Positions 9,054-18,060 of a stretch of DNA of 56,382 nt are shown one piece after another. Source of the stretch: Oxalobacter paeniformigenes. Its GTDB lineage: Bacteria; Pseudomonadota; Gammaproteobacteria; Burkholderiales; Burkholderiaceae_D. Location of the stretch: the NCBI RefSeq assembly GCF_027158465.1, contig NZ_JAMKYL010000008.1, forward strand, positions 1 to 56,382, given 5' to 3'. The translations under genes and the position numbers were made by a program. Position 1 is the stretch's first letter. Each line of letters begins with the position of its first letter. The notes below the pieces were generated by a model. That model saw only the letters and a list, made by a program, of their open reading frames with translations, ran no database searches and was not told the origin of the DNA.

Positions 9054-9083
9054 CACCACTATGCTTGTTACATAAGGTTTGTC

Positions 9084-11498
9084 ATGATGACTTCAACAGA
9101 TAAAAAGCCGTCTAGATTTCCATTGCTTCCGCTCAGGGATGTCGTGGTTTTTCCGCATATGGTCATCCCGTTGTTTGTGGGAAGGCACAAGTCCATACAT
9201 GCGCTTGAAGCGGCAATGGAAACCGAAAAAACCATTATGCTCGCAGCCCAGAAAACCGCGGCAAAAGATGATCCGGGTGCTGATGATATTTACGAAATCG
9301 GATGCTTGGCGACGGTATTGCAGATGCTCAAACTGCCTGACGGAACAGTCAAGGTGCTGGTTGAAGGGGTGCAGCGTGCCAGAATCGAACATGTCGAGGC
9401 TGGTGAAAACCATTTGCTGGCCGATGTTTCTCCGGTCGATTCCGTCAGTGAAAGCGAACCGGAAATCGAAGCCATGCGGCGTGCGATCGTCCAGCAGTTC
9501 GACCAGTATGTCAAACTGAACAAGAAGATTCCTCAGGAAGTGGTCGCATCCCTGTCGTCAATAGAGGAACCCGGACGTTTCGCTGATACGATCGCCGCGC
9601 ATTTGCCGCTGAAGCTGGAACAGAAACAGGTCGTTCTCGAAATGGTCAAGATCGAGCGCCGGCTTGAATACCTGCTGGAACGGATTGAAGGCGAACTCGA
9701 TATCATGCAGGTCGAAAAACGTATCCGTGGCCGGGTCAAACGCCAGATGGAAAAATCGCAACGCGAATACTATCTGAATGAACAGGTCAAGGCCATTCAG
9801 CGTGAACTGGGTGAAGGTGAGGAAGGCGCCGATCTCGAGGAGCTGGAAAAACGGATCATCGCCGCCAAAATGCCCAAGGAAGCCAAGGACAAGGCCATGG
9901 GAGAATTGCGCAAGCTCAAATCCATGTCGCCGATGTCAGCCGAAGCGACGGTCGTCAGAAACTATATCGAAACGCTGGTTTCACTTCCATGGCGGAAAAA
10001 ATCCAAGGTCAGCAACGATCTGGCCAATGCGGAAAGGGTGCTGGACAACGATCATTACGGGCTGGAAAAGGTCAAGGAACGTATTCTGGAATATCTGGCT
10101 GTCCAGCAGCGTGTGGACAAGGTCAAGGCGCCGATTCTGTGCTTTGTCGGGCCGCCGGGAGTCGGCAAGACATCGCTTGGACAGTCGATCGCGCGTGCGA
10201 CCAACCGCAAGTATGTCCGTATGGCGTTGGGTGGCGTGCGCGATGAGGCGGAAATCCGTGGCCATCGCCGAACCTATATCGGTGCTATGCCTGGCAAGAT
10301 TTTGCAGAGTCTGGTCAAGGCAGGGGTTCGCAATCCGCTGTTTTTGCTTGATGAGGTGGACAAGATCGGTGCAGATTTTCGTGGCGATCCGGCAGCCGCT
10401 CTGCTGGAAGTGCTGGATCCGGAACAAAATCACACTTTTTCCGACCACTATGTCGAGGTGGACTTCGATTTGTCGGATGTGATGTTCATCGCGACATCCA
10501 ATTCCTACAATATTCCGCCCGCATTGCTGGACAGAATGGAAGTCATCCGTCTGTCGGGTTATACGGAAGATGAAAAAACCAGTATCGCACAGCGGTATCT
10601 GCTGCCCAAGCAGATGAAAGGCAATGGCCTGAAGGATACCGAATTGTCGATTACTGAAGCGGCGATTCGCGACATCATCCGGTATTACACCCGGGAAGCC
10701 GGTGTACGTGCACTGGAACGGGAAATTTCCAAGATTTGCCGGAAGGTCGTCAAGATGATGCTGCTCAAGAAACAGCAGCGCAAAGTCGTCGTGACACCCA
10801 AGAATATGGACAAGTTCCTGGGCGTGAAACAGTTCGATTTCGGCGTTGCCGAAAAGGAAAACCAGATCGGTGAAGTGACCGGACTGGCTTGGACGGAAGT
10901 CGGTGGCGAACTGTTGACGATCGAGGCGGTGACGGTTCCGGGCAAGGGACAGATTATCCGGACGGGAACGCTGGGTGACGTGATGAAAGAATCCATTGAG
11001 GCAGCACGGACAGTTGTCAGAAGCCGTGCGAATAATCTCGGCATCAAAAACGAGGCTTTCGAGAAAAAGGATATCCATATTCACGTGCCGGAAGGAGCGA
11101 CTCCGAAGGATGGCCCGTCTGCCGGTATTTCGATGGCGACGGCGCTGGTGTCGGTGTTCAGCGGCATACCTGTCAGGGCCGATGTTGCCATGACTGGGGA
11201 AATCACTTTGCGTGGCGAAGTGCTTCCGATCGGTGGTTTGAAGGAAAAACTGCTGGCAGCGTTGCGTGGTGGTATCAAGAAAGTGGTGATTCCGCAGGAA
11301 AACGTCAAGGATCTGGCGGAAATTCCGGACAATGTCAAAAACAAGCTGGAAATCATTCCGGTACGCTGGATCGACAAGGTCTGGGAGATTGCGCTGGAAC
11401 GTCAGCCGGAACCGATTACGGAAGAACAACCTGCCGTGCCGGTAGCAGCCGACAAGCCGGAAAACAATGTCAGTGGCGGCAATGTGGTGACGCACTGA
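9084..11498 (+). CDS. lon: ATP-dependent protease Lon
   Basis: Lon is a cytoplasmic AAA+ serine protease that degrades misfolded and regulatory proteins. The 804-residue protein has the N-terminal substrate-binding domain (1-200), a coiled region, and an AAA+ domain with Walker A GPPGVGKTS and Walker B PLFLLDEVDKI. The C-terminal protease domain holds the Ser679 nucleophile in PKDGPSAGIS and Lys722 in GGLKEKLL, at the same positions as in E. coli. The tail after about residue 770 is acidic and Pro/Val-rich. A bidirectional terminator separates it from the convergent nnr gene. Confidence 0.97.
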   Translation: MMTSTDKKPSRFPLLPLRDVVVFPHMVIPLFVGRHKSIHALEAAMETEKTIMLAAQKTAAKDDPGADDIYEIGCLATVLQMLKLPDGTVKVLVEGVQRARIEHVEAGENHLLADVSPVDSVSESEPEIEAMRRAIVQQFDQYVKLNKKIPQEVVASLSSIEEPGRFADTIAAHLPLKLEQKQVVLEMVKIERRLEYLLERIEGELDIMQVEKRIRGRVKRQMEKSQREYYLNEQVKAIQRELGEGEEGADLEELEKRIIAAKMPKEAKDKAMGELRKLKSMSPMSAEATVVRNYIETLVSLPWRKKSKVSNDLANAERVLDNDHYGLEKVKERILEYLAVQQRVDKVKAPILCFVGPPGVGKTSLGQSIARATNRKYVRMALGGVRDEAEIRGHRRTYIGAMPGKILQSLVKAGVRNPLFLLDEVDKIGADFRGDPAAALLEVLDPEQNHTFSDHYVEVDFDLSDVMFIATSNSYNIPPALLDRMEVIRLSGYTEDEKTSIAQRYLLPKQMKGNGLKDTELSITEAAIRDIIRYYTREAGVRALEREISKICRKVVKMMLLKKQQRKVVVTPKNMDKFLGVKQFDFGVAEKENQIGEVTGLAWTEVGGELLTIEAVTVPGKGQIIRTGTLGDVMKESIEAARTVVRSRANNLGIKNEAFEKKDIHIHVPEGATPKDGPSAGISMATALVSVFSGIPVRADVAMTGEITLRGEVLPIGGLKEKLLAALRGGIKKVVIPQENVKDLAEIPDNVKNKLEIIPVRWIDKVWEIALERQPEPITEEQPAVPVAADKPENNVSGGNVVTH

Positions 11499-11513
11499 TT
11501 GCTTGCAGGAATG

Positions 11514-11542
11514 AAAAACCCCGGTCAAACCGGGGTTTTTTT
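11514..11542. terminator. Bidirectional terminator between lon and nnr
   Basis: An 8-bp stem accccggt / accggggt with loop caa is flanked by A-tracts on the left and T-tracts on the right, so it can end transcription from both lon (plus) and nnr (minus). Confidence 0.92.
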
Positions 11543-13070
11543 ATGAATGTGTTGCAGCGATCAGTTCGTTGAGCAGGACGCGTGCGACCGGTGCGATTTC
11601 GCCGGCAGTGATGCCGATACACCCCATGTGTGCCTGTGCCAGACGGTCGGCAGCCTTGCCATGCAGCCAGACGGCAGCCAATGCCGCTTCCCATGCATGC
11701 CAGCCCTGCGCGAGCAAGCTGCCCGTCATGCCGGAAAGGACGTCTCCGGTGCCGGCAGTGGCCAGTCCCGGGTTGCCGGTAGGGTTGATGACGGTTTTGC
11801 CGTCCGGCGAGCAGATAACGGTGCCGGAGCCTTTCAGAACGGTAATGGCATGGTATTTTTTCGTCAGCATGCGTGCTGCCTTGAGCCGATCCGACTGGAC
11901 GGTTTTGCTGTCGGTTCCCAGAAGGCGTGCAGCCTCGAGGGGATGCGGTGTGATGATGGTTGGTGCTCGGCGTTCTGCCATAGACTGCTGCAGGTCGGCG
12001 TCATCGGACAGGATGTTCAGTGCGTCGGCGTCGAAAACGGCAGGCTGGTTCGATTCGATGACCCGAGTCAGGTATTTGCGCGCAGGTGCTGATGTTCCCA
12101 ATCCGGGGCCGATGACGGTGACGTCGGTTGCGAAGTCGAAGCGATGTGCTGCACGGAACATCAGTTCCGGACTGACGGGGTCGTAGGCGGGTGGATCGTT
12201 CAGATAAACGGCGTAGCACAGACCGGTACCGCAATACAGGGCTGCGCGGGCAGCCAGTACCGGAGCCCCCGTCATGCCTGGCGCACCTCCGATGATGGCG
12301 AGTCTGCCATAACTGCCTTTATGGGTATCGTGACGGCGTGGTGTCAGGAAGGTTCGGAAGAGTTCCGGGCCGTTCAGCCAGCACTGTGTATCAGGAAAAC
12401 AGGCTTTGTCCACATCCAGACTGGCGATATGGACTTCACCTGCGTGGTCACGTCCTTTTCCGGTGTGCAATCCGGGTTTGTCTGCGATGAACGTGATGGT
12501 ATGCGTAGCACGGATGGCGACGGCATCGTCACCGACGACATTGCCGGTGTCGGCATTCAGGCCACTGGGGACGTCCAGCGCCAGAATGGGACAGGGCAGT
12601 GTATTGACAATTTCGACGAGCTGGCTGCGACTGCCGGTCAGCGCTTCTTTCAGGCCGATACCGAACATGCCGTCGACGACAAGCGACCATTGCCGGCCAC
12701 TGATCGATTCAAGCGTGGTATTGAGCGAGAGGGCATCTTCCCAGTGAATGGCGCTTTTGACGGCTTTTTGCCTTGCCATGCGTGCTTCTTCAGGTTCGCG
12801 TTTTTTCCGGTTGGCAACGAGCAGTACCGAGACATGAATGCCTGCATCGGCCAGCAGCGTGGCCATTTCCAGGGCGTCTCCGCCATTGTTTCCGGGGCCT
12901 GCCAATACGAGAACCTTTCCCGGGGTATCATCACCTTGTTGGGAGAGGATTGACAATGCGAGATCGGCTGCTTTGCGGCCGGCGCGTTGCATCAGGGTTC
13001 CCTTGGGCAGTTCGGCAAGCGCCGTTTGTTCGATGGTACGGACGGCCTTGATGGAATATAGGGCGTTCAT
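11541..13070 (-). CDS. nnr: Bifunctional NAD(P)H-hydrate epimerase / ADP-dependent dehydratase
   Basis: Nnr repairs damaged NADH and NADPH. The N-terminal YjeF_N domain (about 1-215) epimerises R- and S-NAD(P)HX; it shows AGPGNNGGDALEMA and the conserved LDVPSGLNADTG. The C-terminal ribokinase-like domain dehydrates S-NAD(P)HX with ADP, and shows GPGLG, ITPHPLEAARL and the phosphate-binding GTGDVLSGMTGSLLAQG. The 509 residues fit the fused enzyme. The ATG at 13070 is kept because the usual N terminus SIKAVRTIEQTAL follows directly. It is convergent with lon and divergent from rpsB. Confidence 0.95.
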   Translation of the reverse strand: MNALYSIKAVRTIEQTALAELPKGTLMQRAGRKAADLALSILSQQGDDTPGKVLVLAGPGNNGGDALEMATLLADAGIHVSVLLVANRKKREPEEARMARQKAVKSAIHWEDALSLNTTLESISGRQWSLVVDGMFGIGLKEALTGSRSQLVEIVNTLPCPILALDVPSGLNADTGNVVGDDAVAIRATHTITFIADKPGLHTGKGRDHAGEVHIASLDVDKACFPDTQCWLNGPELFRTFLTPRRHDTHKGSYGRLAIIGGAPGMTGAPVLAARAALYCGTGLCYAVYLNDPPAYDPVSPELMFRAAHRFDFATDVTVIGPGLGTSAPARKYLTRVIESNQPAVFDADALNILSDDADLQQSMAERRAPTIITPHPLEAARLLGTDSKTVQSDRLKAARMLTKKYHAITVLKGSGTVICSPDGKTVINPTGNPGLATAGTGDVLSGMTGSLLAQGWHAWEAALAAVWLHGKAADRLAQAHMGCIGITAGEIAPVARVLLNELIAATHS

Positions 13071-13348
13071 GGCAGACTCCGGAAAGAATATTAAAAGTCG
13101 GCAATGGTTTCATTATGCGGCATATGATGCATATGGTGCAGCCCCCGAAGGCGGAAAAGGATTTTGTGCCACGTTTTCGTGTCTTTTTGCGGTGTGCTCC
13201 CTTCAAGAGAAACGGTTTTTACAGTACAATGACGAACTCTTGAAATTTTTCAAGACCTTATTTTGTTTTTCAATCGCGAATCCGGCCTGAAAGGGTGCCC
13301 GCATGTCGGGTGTTTGGGCGGATTCAAGACCTAACCCTGGAGATTACT
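13071..13348 (+). promoter_or_regulatory. nnr-rpsB divergent region with rpsB leader
   Basis: These 278 bases contain no gene I can support. TACAAT at 13225-13230 is a good minus-10 element for rpsB but the minus-35 is poor. An inverted repeat tcttgaaatttttcaaga lies at about 13239-13256. The remaining leader of about 90 bases before rpsB is long enough for autogenous control by protein S2, as known in other bacteria; I cannot identify a named leader motif. Confidence 0.4.
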
Positions 13349-14086
13349 ATGTCTGTTACCATGCGTGAAATGCTGGAAGCCGGTGTGCATTTCGGCCATC
13401 AAACCCGTTTCTGGAATCCGAAGATGGCTCCTTTCATCTTCGGCCATCGCAACAAAATCCATATCGTCAATCTGGAAAAGACGCTGACCATGTATAACGA
13501 CGCGATGAATTACATCCGTCAGCTGGCAGCCAATCGCGGTACCATTTTGATGGTCGGAACGAAACGGCAGGCCCGCGACATCATCGCCAGCGAAGCGCAG
13601 CGTGCCGGTATGCCATATGTCGACCAGCGTTGGCTGGGCGGCATGTTGACCAACTTCAAGACGATCCGTACTTCCATCAAGCGCCTGAAAGATATGGAAG
13701 CGGCCATCGAGGACGGCACGGTCGATAAAATGAGCAAGAAAGAAGGCCTGATGTTCCAGCGCGAAGTGGCCAAGCTGCAGAAATCCATTGGCGGTATCAA
13801 GGATATGAACGGTTTGCCTGACGCACTTTTCGTCGTCGATGTCGGTTACCACAAGGGTGCCGTTACCGAAGCAGCCAAGCTCGGTATCCCGGTAATCGGT
13901 GTTGTCGATACGAATCATTCGCCTGAAGGACTGGCTTATGTCATTCCGGGCAACGATGATTCATCCAAGGCTATCCAGCTGTATGCACGTGGTGTTGCCG
14001 ATGCAATTCTCGAAGGTCGCGCCAGCGCCATGCAGGAAGTGCTGGAAACCATCAAGGGCGAAGAAGCCGCTGAAGAAAGCAAGTAA
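13349..14086 (+). CDS. rpsB: 30S ribosomal protein S2
   Basis: S2 is a late-assembling protein of the small subunit that contacts S1. The 245-residue sequence starts with the conserved SVTMREMLEAGVHFGHQTR and contains the family signatures WNPKMAPFIFG and PDALFVVDVGYHKGAVTEA. ATG 13349 is chosen because it gives the canonical N terminus and is preceded by a purine-rich site (tggaga); the open frame upstream is unrelated. It begins the rpsB-tsf-pyrH-frr gene order widely conserved in bacteria. Confidence 0.97.
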   Translation: MSVTMREMLEAGVHFGHQTRFWNPKMAPFIFGHRNKIHIVNLEKTLTMYNDAMNYIRQLAANRGTILMVGTKRQARDIIASEAQRAGMPYVDQRWLGGMLTNFKTIRTSIKRLKDMEAAIEDGTVDKMSKKEGLMFQREVAKLQKSIGGIKDMNGLPDALFVVDVGYHKGAVTEAAKLGIPVIGVVDTNHSPEGLAYVIPGNDDSSKAIQLYARGVADAILEGRASAMQEVLETIKGEEAAEESK

Positions 14087-14091
14087 TCGTA

Positions 14092-14156
14092 CCGGTTTTC
14101 CGGCAAAAGCCGGAAAACCGGCTGGAACATTCAGTCAAACGGGGGCTATTGCCCCC
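14092..14156 (+). promoter_or_regulatory. Two hairpins in the rpsB-tsf spacer
   Basis: A perfect 13-bp stem (ccggttttccggc / gccggaaaaccgg, loop aaaa, 14092-14121) is followed by a second stem gggggc / gccccc with loop tatt (14141-14156), just before the tsf ribosome binding site. Neither has a T-run after it, so neither is a standard terminator. They could partly reduce read-through, protect the rpsB 3' end or mark a processing site, which would set the S2:EF-Ts ratio. Confidence 0.6.
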
Positions 14157-14173
14157 TCTGTGAGGAGAACAGT

Positions 14174-15082
14174 ATGGCAGTCATTACAGCAGCTATGGTG
14201 GGTCAGCTGCGAGCAAAAACCGATGCCCCGATGATGGAATGCAAAAAGGCATTGACCGAGGCAAACGGTGACATGCAGAAAGCGGAAGATATTCTGCGTG
14301 TCAAACTGGGCAACAAGGCTTCGAAAGCTTCCAGCCGTATCGCGGCAGAAGGTGTTATCGCGATTCATGTCGACGGCAATACGGCAGCTATCGCCGAAGT
14401 CAATTGCGAAACCGATTTCGTGACGAAAAACGATGACTTCATCGCGCTGGCCAATTCCTGCGCCAAGTTGGTTGCGGAAAACAATCCTGCCGATGTCGCA
14501 GCGTTGTCCGCATTGCCGCTGAACGGCAAGACGGTTGAACAGGAACGTACTGATTTGGTCGGTCGTATCGGTGAAAACATGTCCATCCGCCGTTTCGCAC
14601 GTCATCAGAGCGATGTGAAGATCGCTTCGTATCTGCATGGTTCACGTATCGGCGTGATCGTCGAATACGATGGTCCGGACGAACAGGTCGGCAAGGATGT
14701 AGCGATGCATATCGCCGCCATGAAGCCGGCAGCCCTCTCGGCCGAACAGGTCGATCCGGCACTGATCGAACGGGAACGTACGATCGCCAAGCAGAAAGCG
14801 GATGAAGATGCCGCCAAGGCAGTGGCCGAAGGCAAGAAAGCGCAGCCAGCCGACATTGTGGCGCGTCGTGTCGAAGGTTCTGTTCAGAAATTCCTCAAGG
14901 AAGTTTCATTGCTGAACCAGCCGTTCGTCAAGAACGACAAGCAATCGGTCGGCCAGATGCTGAAAGAAAAGAATACGACGATCAAGTCTTATACCCTTTA
15001 TGTCGTGGGTGAAGGGCTTGAGAAGAAGTCGGATGATTTCGCAGCGGAAGTGGCCGCACAGATGGCTGCAGCCAAGGCGTGA
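14174..15082 (+). CDS. tsf: Elongation factor Ts
   Basis: EF-Ts is the guanine nucleotide exchange factor that recycles EF-Tu from GDP to GTP. The 302-residue product opens with the UBA-like domain containing VGQLRAKTDAPMMECKKAL and carries the conserved CETDFVTKND in the core domain. Length is standard. The ribosome binding site tgaggag lies 6-8 bases before the ATG. It is the second gene of the rpsB transcript and is followed by a terminator-like hairpin. Confidence 0.97.
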   Translation: MAVITAAMVGQLRAKTDAPMMECKKALTEANGDMQKAEDILRVKLGNKASKASSRIAAEGVIAIHVDGNTAAIAEVNCETDFVTKNDDFIALANSCAKLVAENNPADVAALSALPLNGKTVEQERTDLVGRIGENMSIRRFARHQSDVKIASYLHGSRIGVIVEYDGPDEQVGKDVAMHIAAMKPAALSAEQVDPALIERERTIAKQKADEDAAKAVAEGKKAQPADIVARRVEGSVQKFLKEVSLLNQPFVKNDKQSVGQMLKEKNTTIKSYTLYVVGEGLEKKSDDFAAEVAAQMAAAKA

Positions 15083-15090
15083 TTTTTGCA

Positions 15091-15114
15091 AACGGGCCGA
15101 AAGGCCCGTTTTGC
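15091..15114 (+). terminator. Hairpin after tsf, probable partial terminator
   Basis: A perfect 8-bp stem aacgggcc / ggcccgtt with tetraloop gaaa (15091-15110) is followed by only ttgct, a short T-run. Transcription may partly continue into pyrH, 53 bases downstream. Confidence 0.6.
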
Positions 15115-15166
15115 TAGGGATTTGCATTTTTCATTGTGTTAAGGCGGTAGGAAAAGGAAATCGGTT

Positions 15167-15883
15167 ATGACCAGTCCACTATACAAGCGGGTTCTTCTGA
15201 AATTGTCGGGCGAAGCACTCATGGGAGAAGATCAGTTCGGTATCAATCGTGCTTCGATCGAACAGATGGTCGGGGATGTGGTCGATGCCGTCAATCTCGG
15301 CGTGGAAATGGCGATTGTCATCGGTGGCGGCAATATTTTCCGTGGTGTCGCACCGGGTGCCAAGGGAATGGACCGGGCGACGGCCGATTATATGGGGATG
15401 CTGGCGACGGTGATCAATTCGCTGGCACTGGCCGACGCAATGGAACAAAATGGTCTGACGGCTCGTGTCATGTCCGCCATCGGTATTGATCAGGTAGTTG
15501 AATCCTATGTCAGACCGAAGGCGCTTCAATATCTGGAAGAAGGCAAGGTCGTCGTTTTTGCAGCCGGTACCGGCAATCCTTTTTTCACCACGGATACGGC
15601 AGCGGCGCTGCGTGGTGCTGAAATGGGAGCGGAAATCGTACTGAAGGCCACCAAGGTGGATGGCGTATACAGTGCAGATCCCATGAAGGATGCCTCGGCG
15701 ACGCGTTATTCGCATATCACGTTCGATGAGGCGATTGAAAAACATCTCGAAGTGATGGATGCAGCGGCCTTTGCGTTATGTCGTGACCAGAAGTTGCCGA
15801 TCAAGATTTTCTCGATTCTCAAGCACGGAGCGCTGAAACGGGTGTTGCTGGGCGAGGATGAGGGGACACTGGTCCATCTTTGA
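15167..15883 (+). CDS. pyrH: Uridylate kinase
   Basis: PyrH phosphorylates UMP to UDP in pyrimidine nucleotide synthesis and is essential in most bacteria. The 238-residue protein has the amino-acid-kinase fold with KLSGEALMG at the N terminus, the GGGNIFRG phosphate loop and the substrate segment GTGNPFFTTDTAAALR. Length is normal. An aaaggaaa ribosome binding site lies before the ATG. A clear TATAAT (15895-15900) just after its stop may be the minus-10 of an extra promoter for frr, although no good minus-35 is visible. Confidence 0.97.
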   Translation: MTSPLYKRVLLKLSGEALMGEDQFGINRASIEQMVGDVVDAVNLGVEMAIVIGGGNIFRGVAPGAKGMDRATADYMGMLATVINSLALADAMEQNGLTARVMSAIGIDQVVESYVRPKALQYLEEGKVVVFAAGTGNPFFTTDTAAALRGAEMGAEIVLKATKVDGVYSADPMKDASATRYSHITFDEAIEKHLEVMDAAAFALCRDQKLPIKIFSILKHGALKRVLLGEDEGTLVHL

Positions 15884-15948
15884 GATGGAAACGCTATAAT
15901 GCCGGTGCCTGTTCTCTTTTTACCGTTTATTTTGCAAGAGGATGACTC

Positions 15949-16509
15949 ATGAGTATTGCCGATATCAAGAAAAATGCCGAACAGAAAATGAACAAGTCGG
16001 TGGAATCGCTGAAAGCCGACCTGGCAAAAGTCCGTACCGGACGGGCGCATACCGGCATTCTCGACCATATCCAGGTCGATTATTACGGCACGCCGACACA
16101 GATCAACCAGGTGGCCAACGTGACGCTGATCGATGCACGGACCATTTCCGTCCAGCCATGGGAAAAGAAGATGGTCAATGTGATCGAAAAAGCGATCCGT
16201 GACTCCGATTTGGGGCTCAATCCTTCGTCTGTCGGCGATATCATCCGTGTACCAACGCCACCGCTGACGGAAGAACGGCGCAAGGAAATGGTCAAACTGG
16301 TCAAGACGGAAGGCGAAGATGCCAAGGTTGCTGTCCGCAATATCCGTCGTGATGCCAATGAATCGCTGAAAAAGATGGTCAAGGAAAAGGAATGCTCCGA
16401 GGACGATGAACGTCGTGCACAGGACGATATCCAGAAACTGACTGACAAATTTGTGCAGCAGATCGACAAGCTGTTGATTGAAAAAGAAAAAGAAGTCATG
16501 ACGGTTTGA
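15949..16509 (+). CDS. frr: Ribosome recycling factor
   Basis: RRF with EF-G splits post-termination ribosomes. The 186-residue protein has the helical domain with VRTGRAHTGILD and the conserved PPLTEERRKEMVK and VRNIRRDAN stretches. Length is standard. The ribosome binding site agagga lies a few bases before the ATG. It is followed by uppS after 10 bases, so frr, uppS, cdsA, dxr and rseP very likely form one transcript linking translation and envelope precursor synthesis. Confidence 0.97.
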   Translation: MSIADIKKNAEQKMNKSVESLKADLAKVRTGRAHTGILDHIQVDYYGTPTQINQVANVTLIDARTISVQPWEKKMVNVIEKAIRDSDLGLNPSSVGDIIRVPTPPLTEERRKEMVKLVKTEGEDAKVAVRNIRRDANESLKKMVKEKECSEDDERRAQDDIQKLTDKFVQQIDKLLIEKEKEVMTV

Positions 16510-16519
16510 CGGTTTCGTC

Positions 16520-17233
16520 ATGTCTGACAAGAGAGTGATGCCGCGCCATATCGCCATCGTGATGGATGGTAATGGCCGCTGGGCGAAAAAACGTTTTTTG
16601 CCACGGATTGCGGGACATGCCAGGGGGGTTGAGGCGATCAGGCGTACGATCGAGGGGTGTCTGGCGCGTGGAATCGAATATCTGACGGTATTCGCCTTCA
16701 GTTCGGAAAACTGGAACAGGCCCAGCGAGGAAGTCGGTTTTCTGATGAATCTGTTCATGGCGACGCTGGAAAAGGAAACGGACAGATTGCATGCCAACCG
16801 TATCCGGTTGAAAGTGGTCGGTGATACCAGTCGTTTCGCACCTGAACTGCAGGATGCGATCGTTCGTGCACAGAAGAAGACGGCAGACAATTCGGCACTG
16901 ACCCTGACGGTTTGCGCCAATTACGGTGGGCAGTGGGATATCCTGCAGGCGGCACGTCATCTCATTCGAAATGGTATCGGTGCAGAAGAAATGACGACGG
17001 AACGGCTGGCATCGTCGCTGGCATTGTCGTATGCACCGGATCCGGACCTGTTTATCCGGACAGGCGGCGAAAAACGGATATCAAATTTTCTGCTCTGGCA
17101 ATTGGCCTATACCGAGTTATACTTTACAGATACTTACTGGCCCGATTTCGACGACAGCGAGCTGGAAAAAGCGATCGTTTCATTCCAGACAAGAGAAAGA
17201 CGATTCGGAAAAACAAGCGAACAACTGGTGTAA
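16520..17233 (+). CDS. uppS: Undecaprenyl pyrophosphate synthase (isoprenyl transferase)
   Basis: UppS condenses isopentenyl diphosphate units in cis onto farnesyl diphosphate, giving the C55 lipid carrier for peptidoglycan and O-antigen. The 237-residue protein has the catalytic Asp in IAIVMDGNGRWAKKR, the FAFSSENWNRP segment and the C-terminal PDPDLFIRTGGEKRISNFLLWQ-type stretch that binds substrate pyrophosphate. Length is standard. No clear ribosome binding site is seen, consistent with coupling to frr. It makes the carrier lipid from isoprenoids supplied through the nearby dxr product. Confidence 0.96.
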   Translation: MSDKRVMPRHIAIVMDGNGRWAKKRFLPRIAGHARGVEAIRRTIEGCLARGIEYLTVFAFSSENWNRPSEEVGFLMNLFMATLEKETDRLHANRIRLKVVGDTSRFAPELQDAIVRAQKKTADNSALTLTVCANYGGQWDILQAARHLIRNGIGAEEMTTERLASSLALSYAPDPDLFIRTGGEKRISNFLLWQLAYTELYFTDTYWPDFDDSELEKAIVSFQTRERRFGKTSEQLV

Positions 17234-17237
17234 GCCG

Positions 17238-18056
17238 ATGCTGAAAAAACGCATATATACGGCCGTCTGTCTTGCCGCCGTCCTGTTTCTGATTCTGTGG
17301 TCACAGAACGAGTGGCTGTTCAAACTCTTTCTGCTGGCCTTTTTTTGTGCAGCTTCCTGGGAAAACGCCAGATTGTTCGGCAACCGCAGTCCGGTTGTCG
17401 TTGCTGTTCTGGCGGGTCTCGTTTTTGCCGGATTGTCGCTGTGGCTGACGGAAGAGATTTGCATCTGGTTCGCAATCGTATCGGTCGTTATCTGGATACT
17501 TTATCTCATACCGTCCCTGTTTCGGGAGTTGCCGGTACAAGGTAGCATATCAGGGCGTCTTTACCAGTTCCTGTACTGGGTCTCCATTCTGGGCAGTTTC
17601 CTTGCGGTTTATATGTTGTATAACCAGTCGGCATTATTGTTGTTGTCGGTGTTGAAAATCGTCTGGCTGGCTGATATCGGAGCCTATTTTGCAGGGCGCG
17701 CTTTCGGCAAGCACAAGCTCGCACCATCCATTTCTCCAGGAAAGACATGGGAAGGTGTGATCGGTGGAGTTGTCGCCGTATTGCTGGTCGCTTCCTGCGT
17801 GTTGTGTTTCACGACATGGCAGACGACACTGGCCGCAAGAATTTTCGAGAAATACGGCTGGATCGCCATGATTTGCGGTCTGGTTGCGTTGGTCGCCTTG
17901 AGTATTCTGGGCGATCTGCTCGAATCCAAACTGAAACGGCGTGCCGGTATGAAGGACAGCAGTCAGTTGTTGCCGGGGCATGGCGGGGTGCTGGATCGGA
18001 TTGATTCGCTGATTCCCGTACTACCGCTGGCGCTTTTATTGGGGATGTGGTTGTAA
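17238..18056 (+). CDS. cdsA: Phosphatidate cytidylyltransferase
   Basis: CdsA makes CDP-diacylglycerol from phosphatidic acid and CTP, the branch point of phospholipid synthesis, in the inner membrane. The 272-residue product has many hydrophobic segments and the family signatures SISPGKTWEGVIGG (about residues 158-172) and LLPGHGGVLDRIDSL near the C terminus. ATG 17238, four bases after the uppS stop, gives a normal N terminus with positive residues (MLKKR) before the first membrane segment. dxr follows after four bases. Confidence 0.96.
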   Translation: MLKKRIYTAVCLAAVLFLILWSQNEWLFKLFLLAFFCAASWENARLFGNRSPVVVAVLAGLVFAGLSLWLTEEICIWFAIVSVVIWILYLIPSLFRELPVQGSISGRLYQFLYWVSILGSFLAVYMLYNQSALLLLSVLKIVWLADIGAYFAGRAFGKHKLAPSISPGKTWEGVIGGVVAVLLVASCVLCFTTWQTTLAARIFEKYGWIAMICGLVALVALSILGDLLESKLKRRAGMKDSSQLLPGHGGVLDRIDSLIPVLPLALLLGMWL

Positions 18057-18060
18057 AATC

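Noticed and set aside
9981..11528. A 515-codon open frame antisense to lon
   Set aside because: lon on the plus strand has complete catalytic motifs; the antisense frame is His/Arg-rich and shadow-like.
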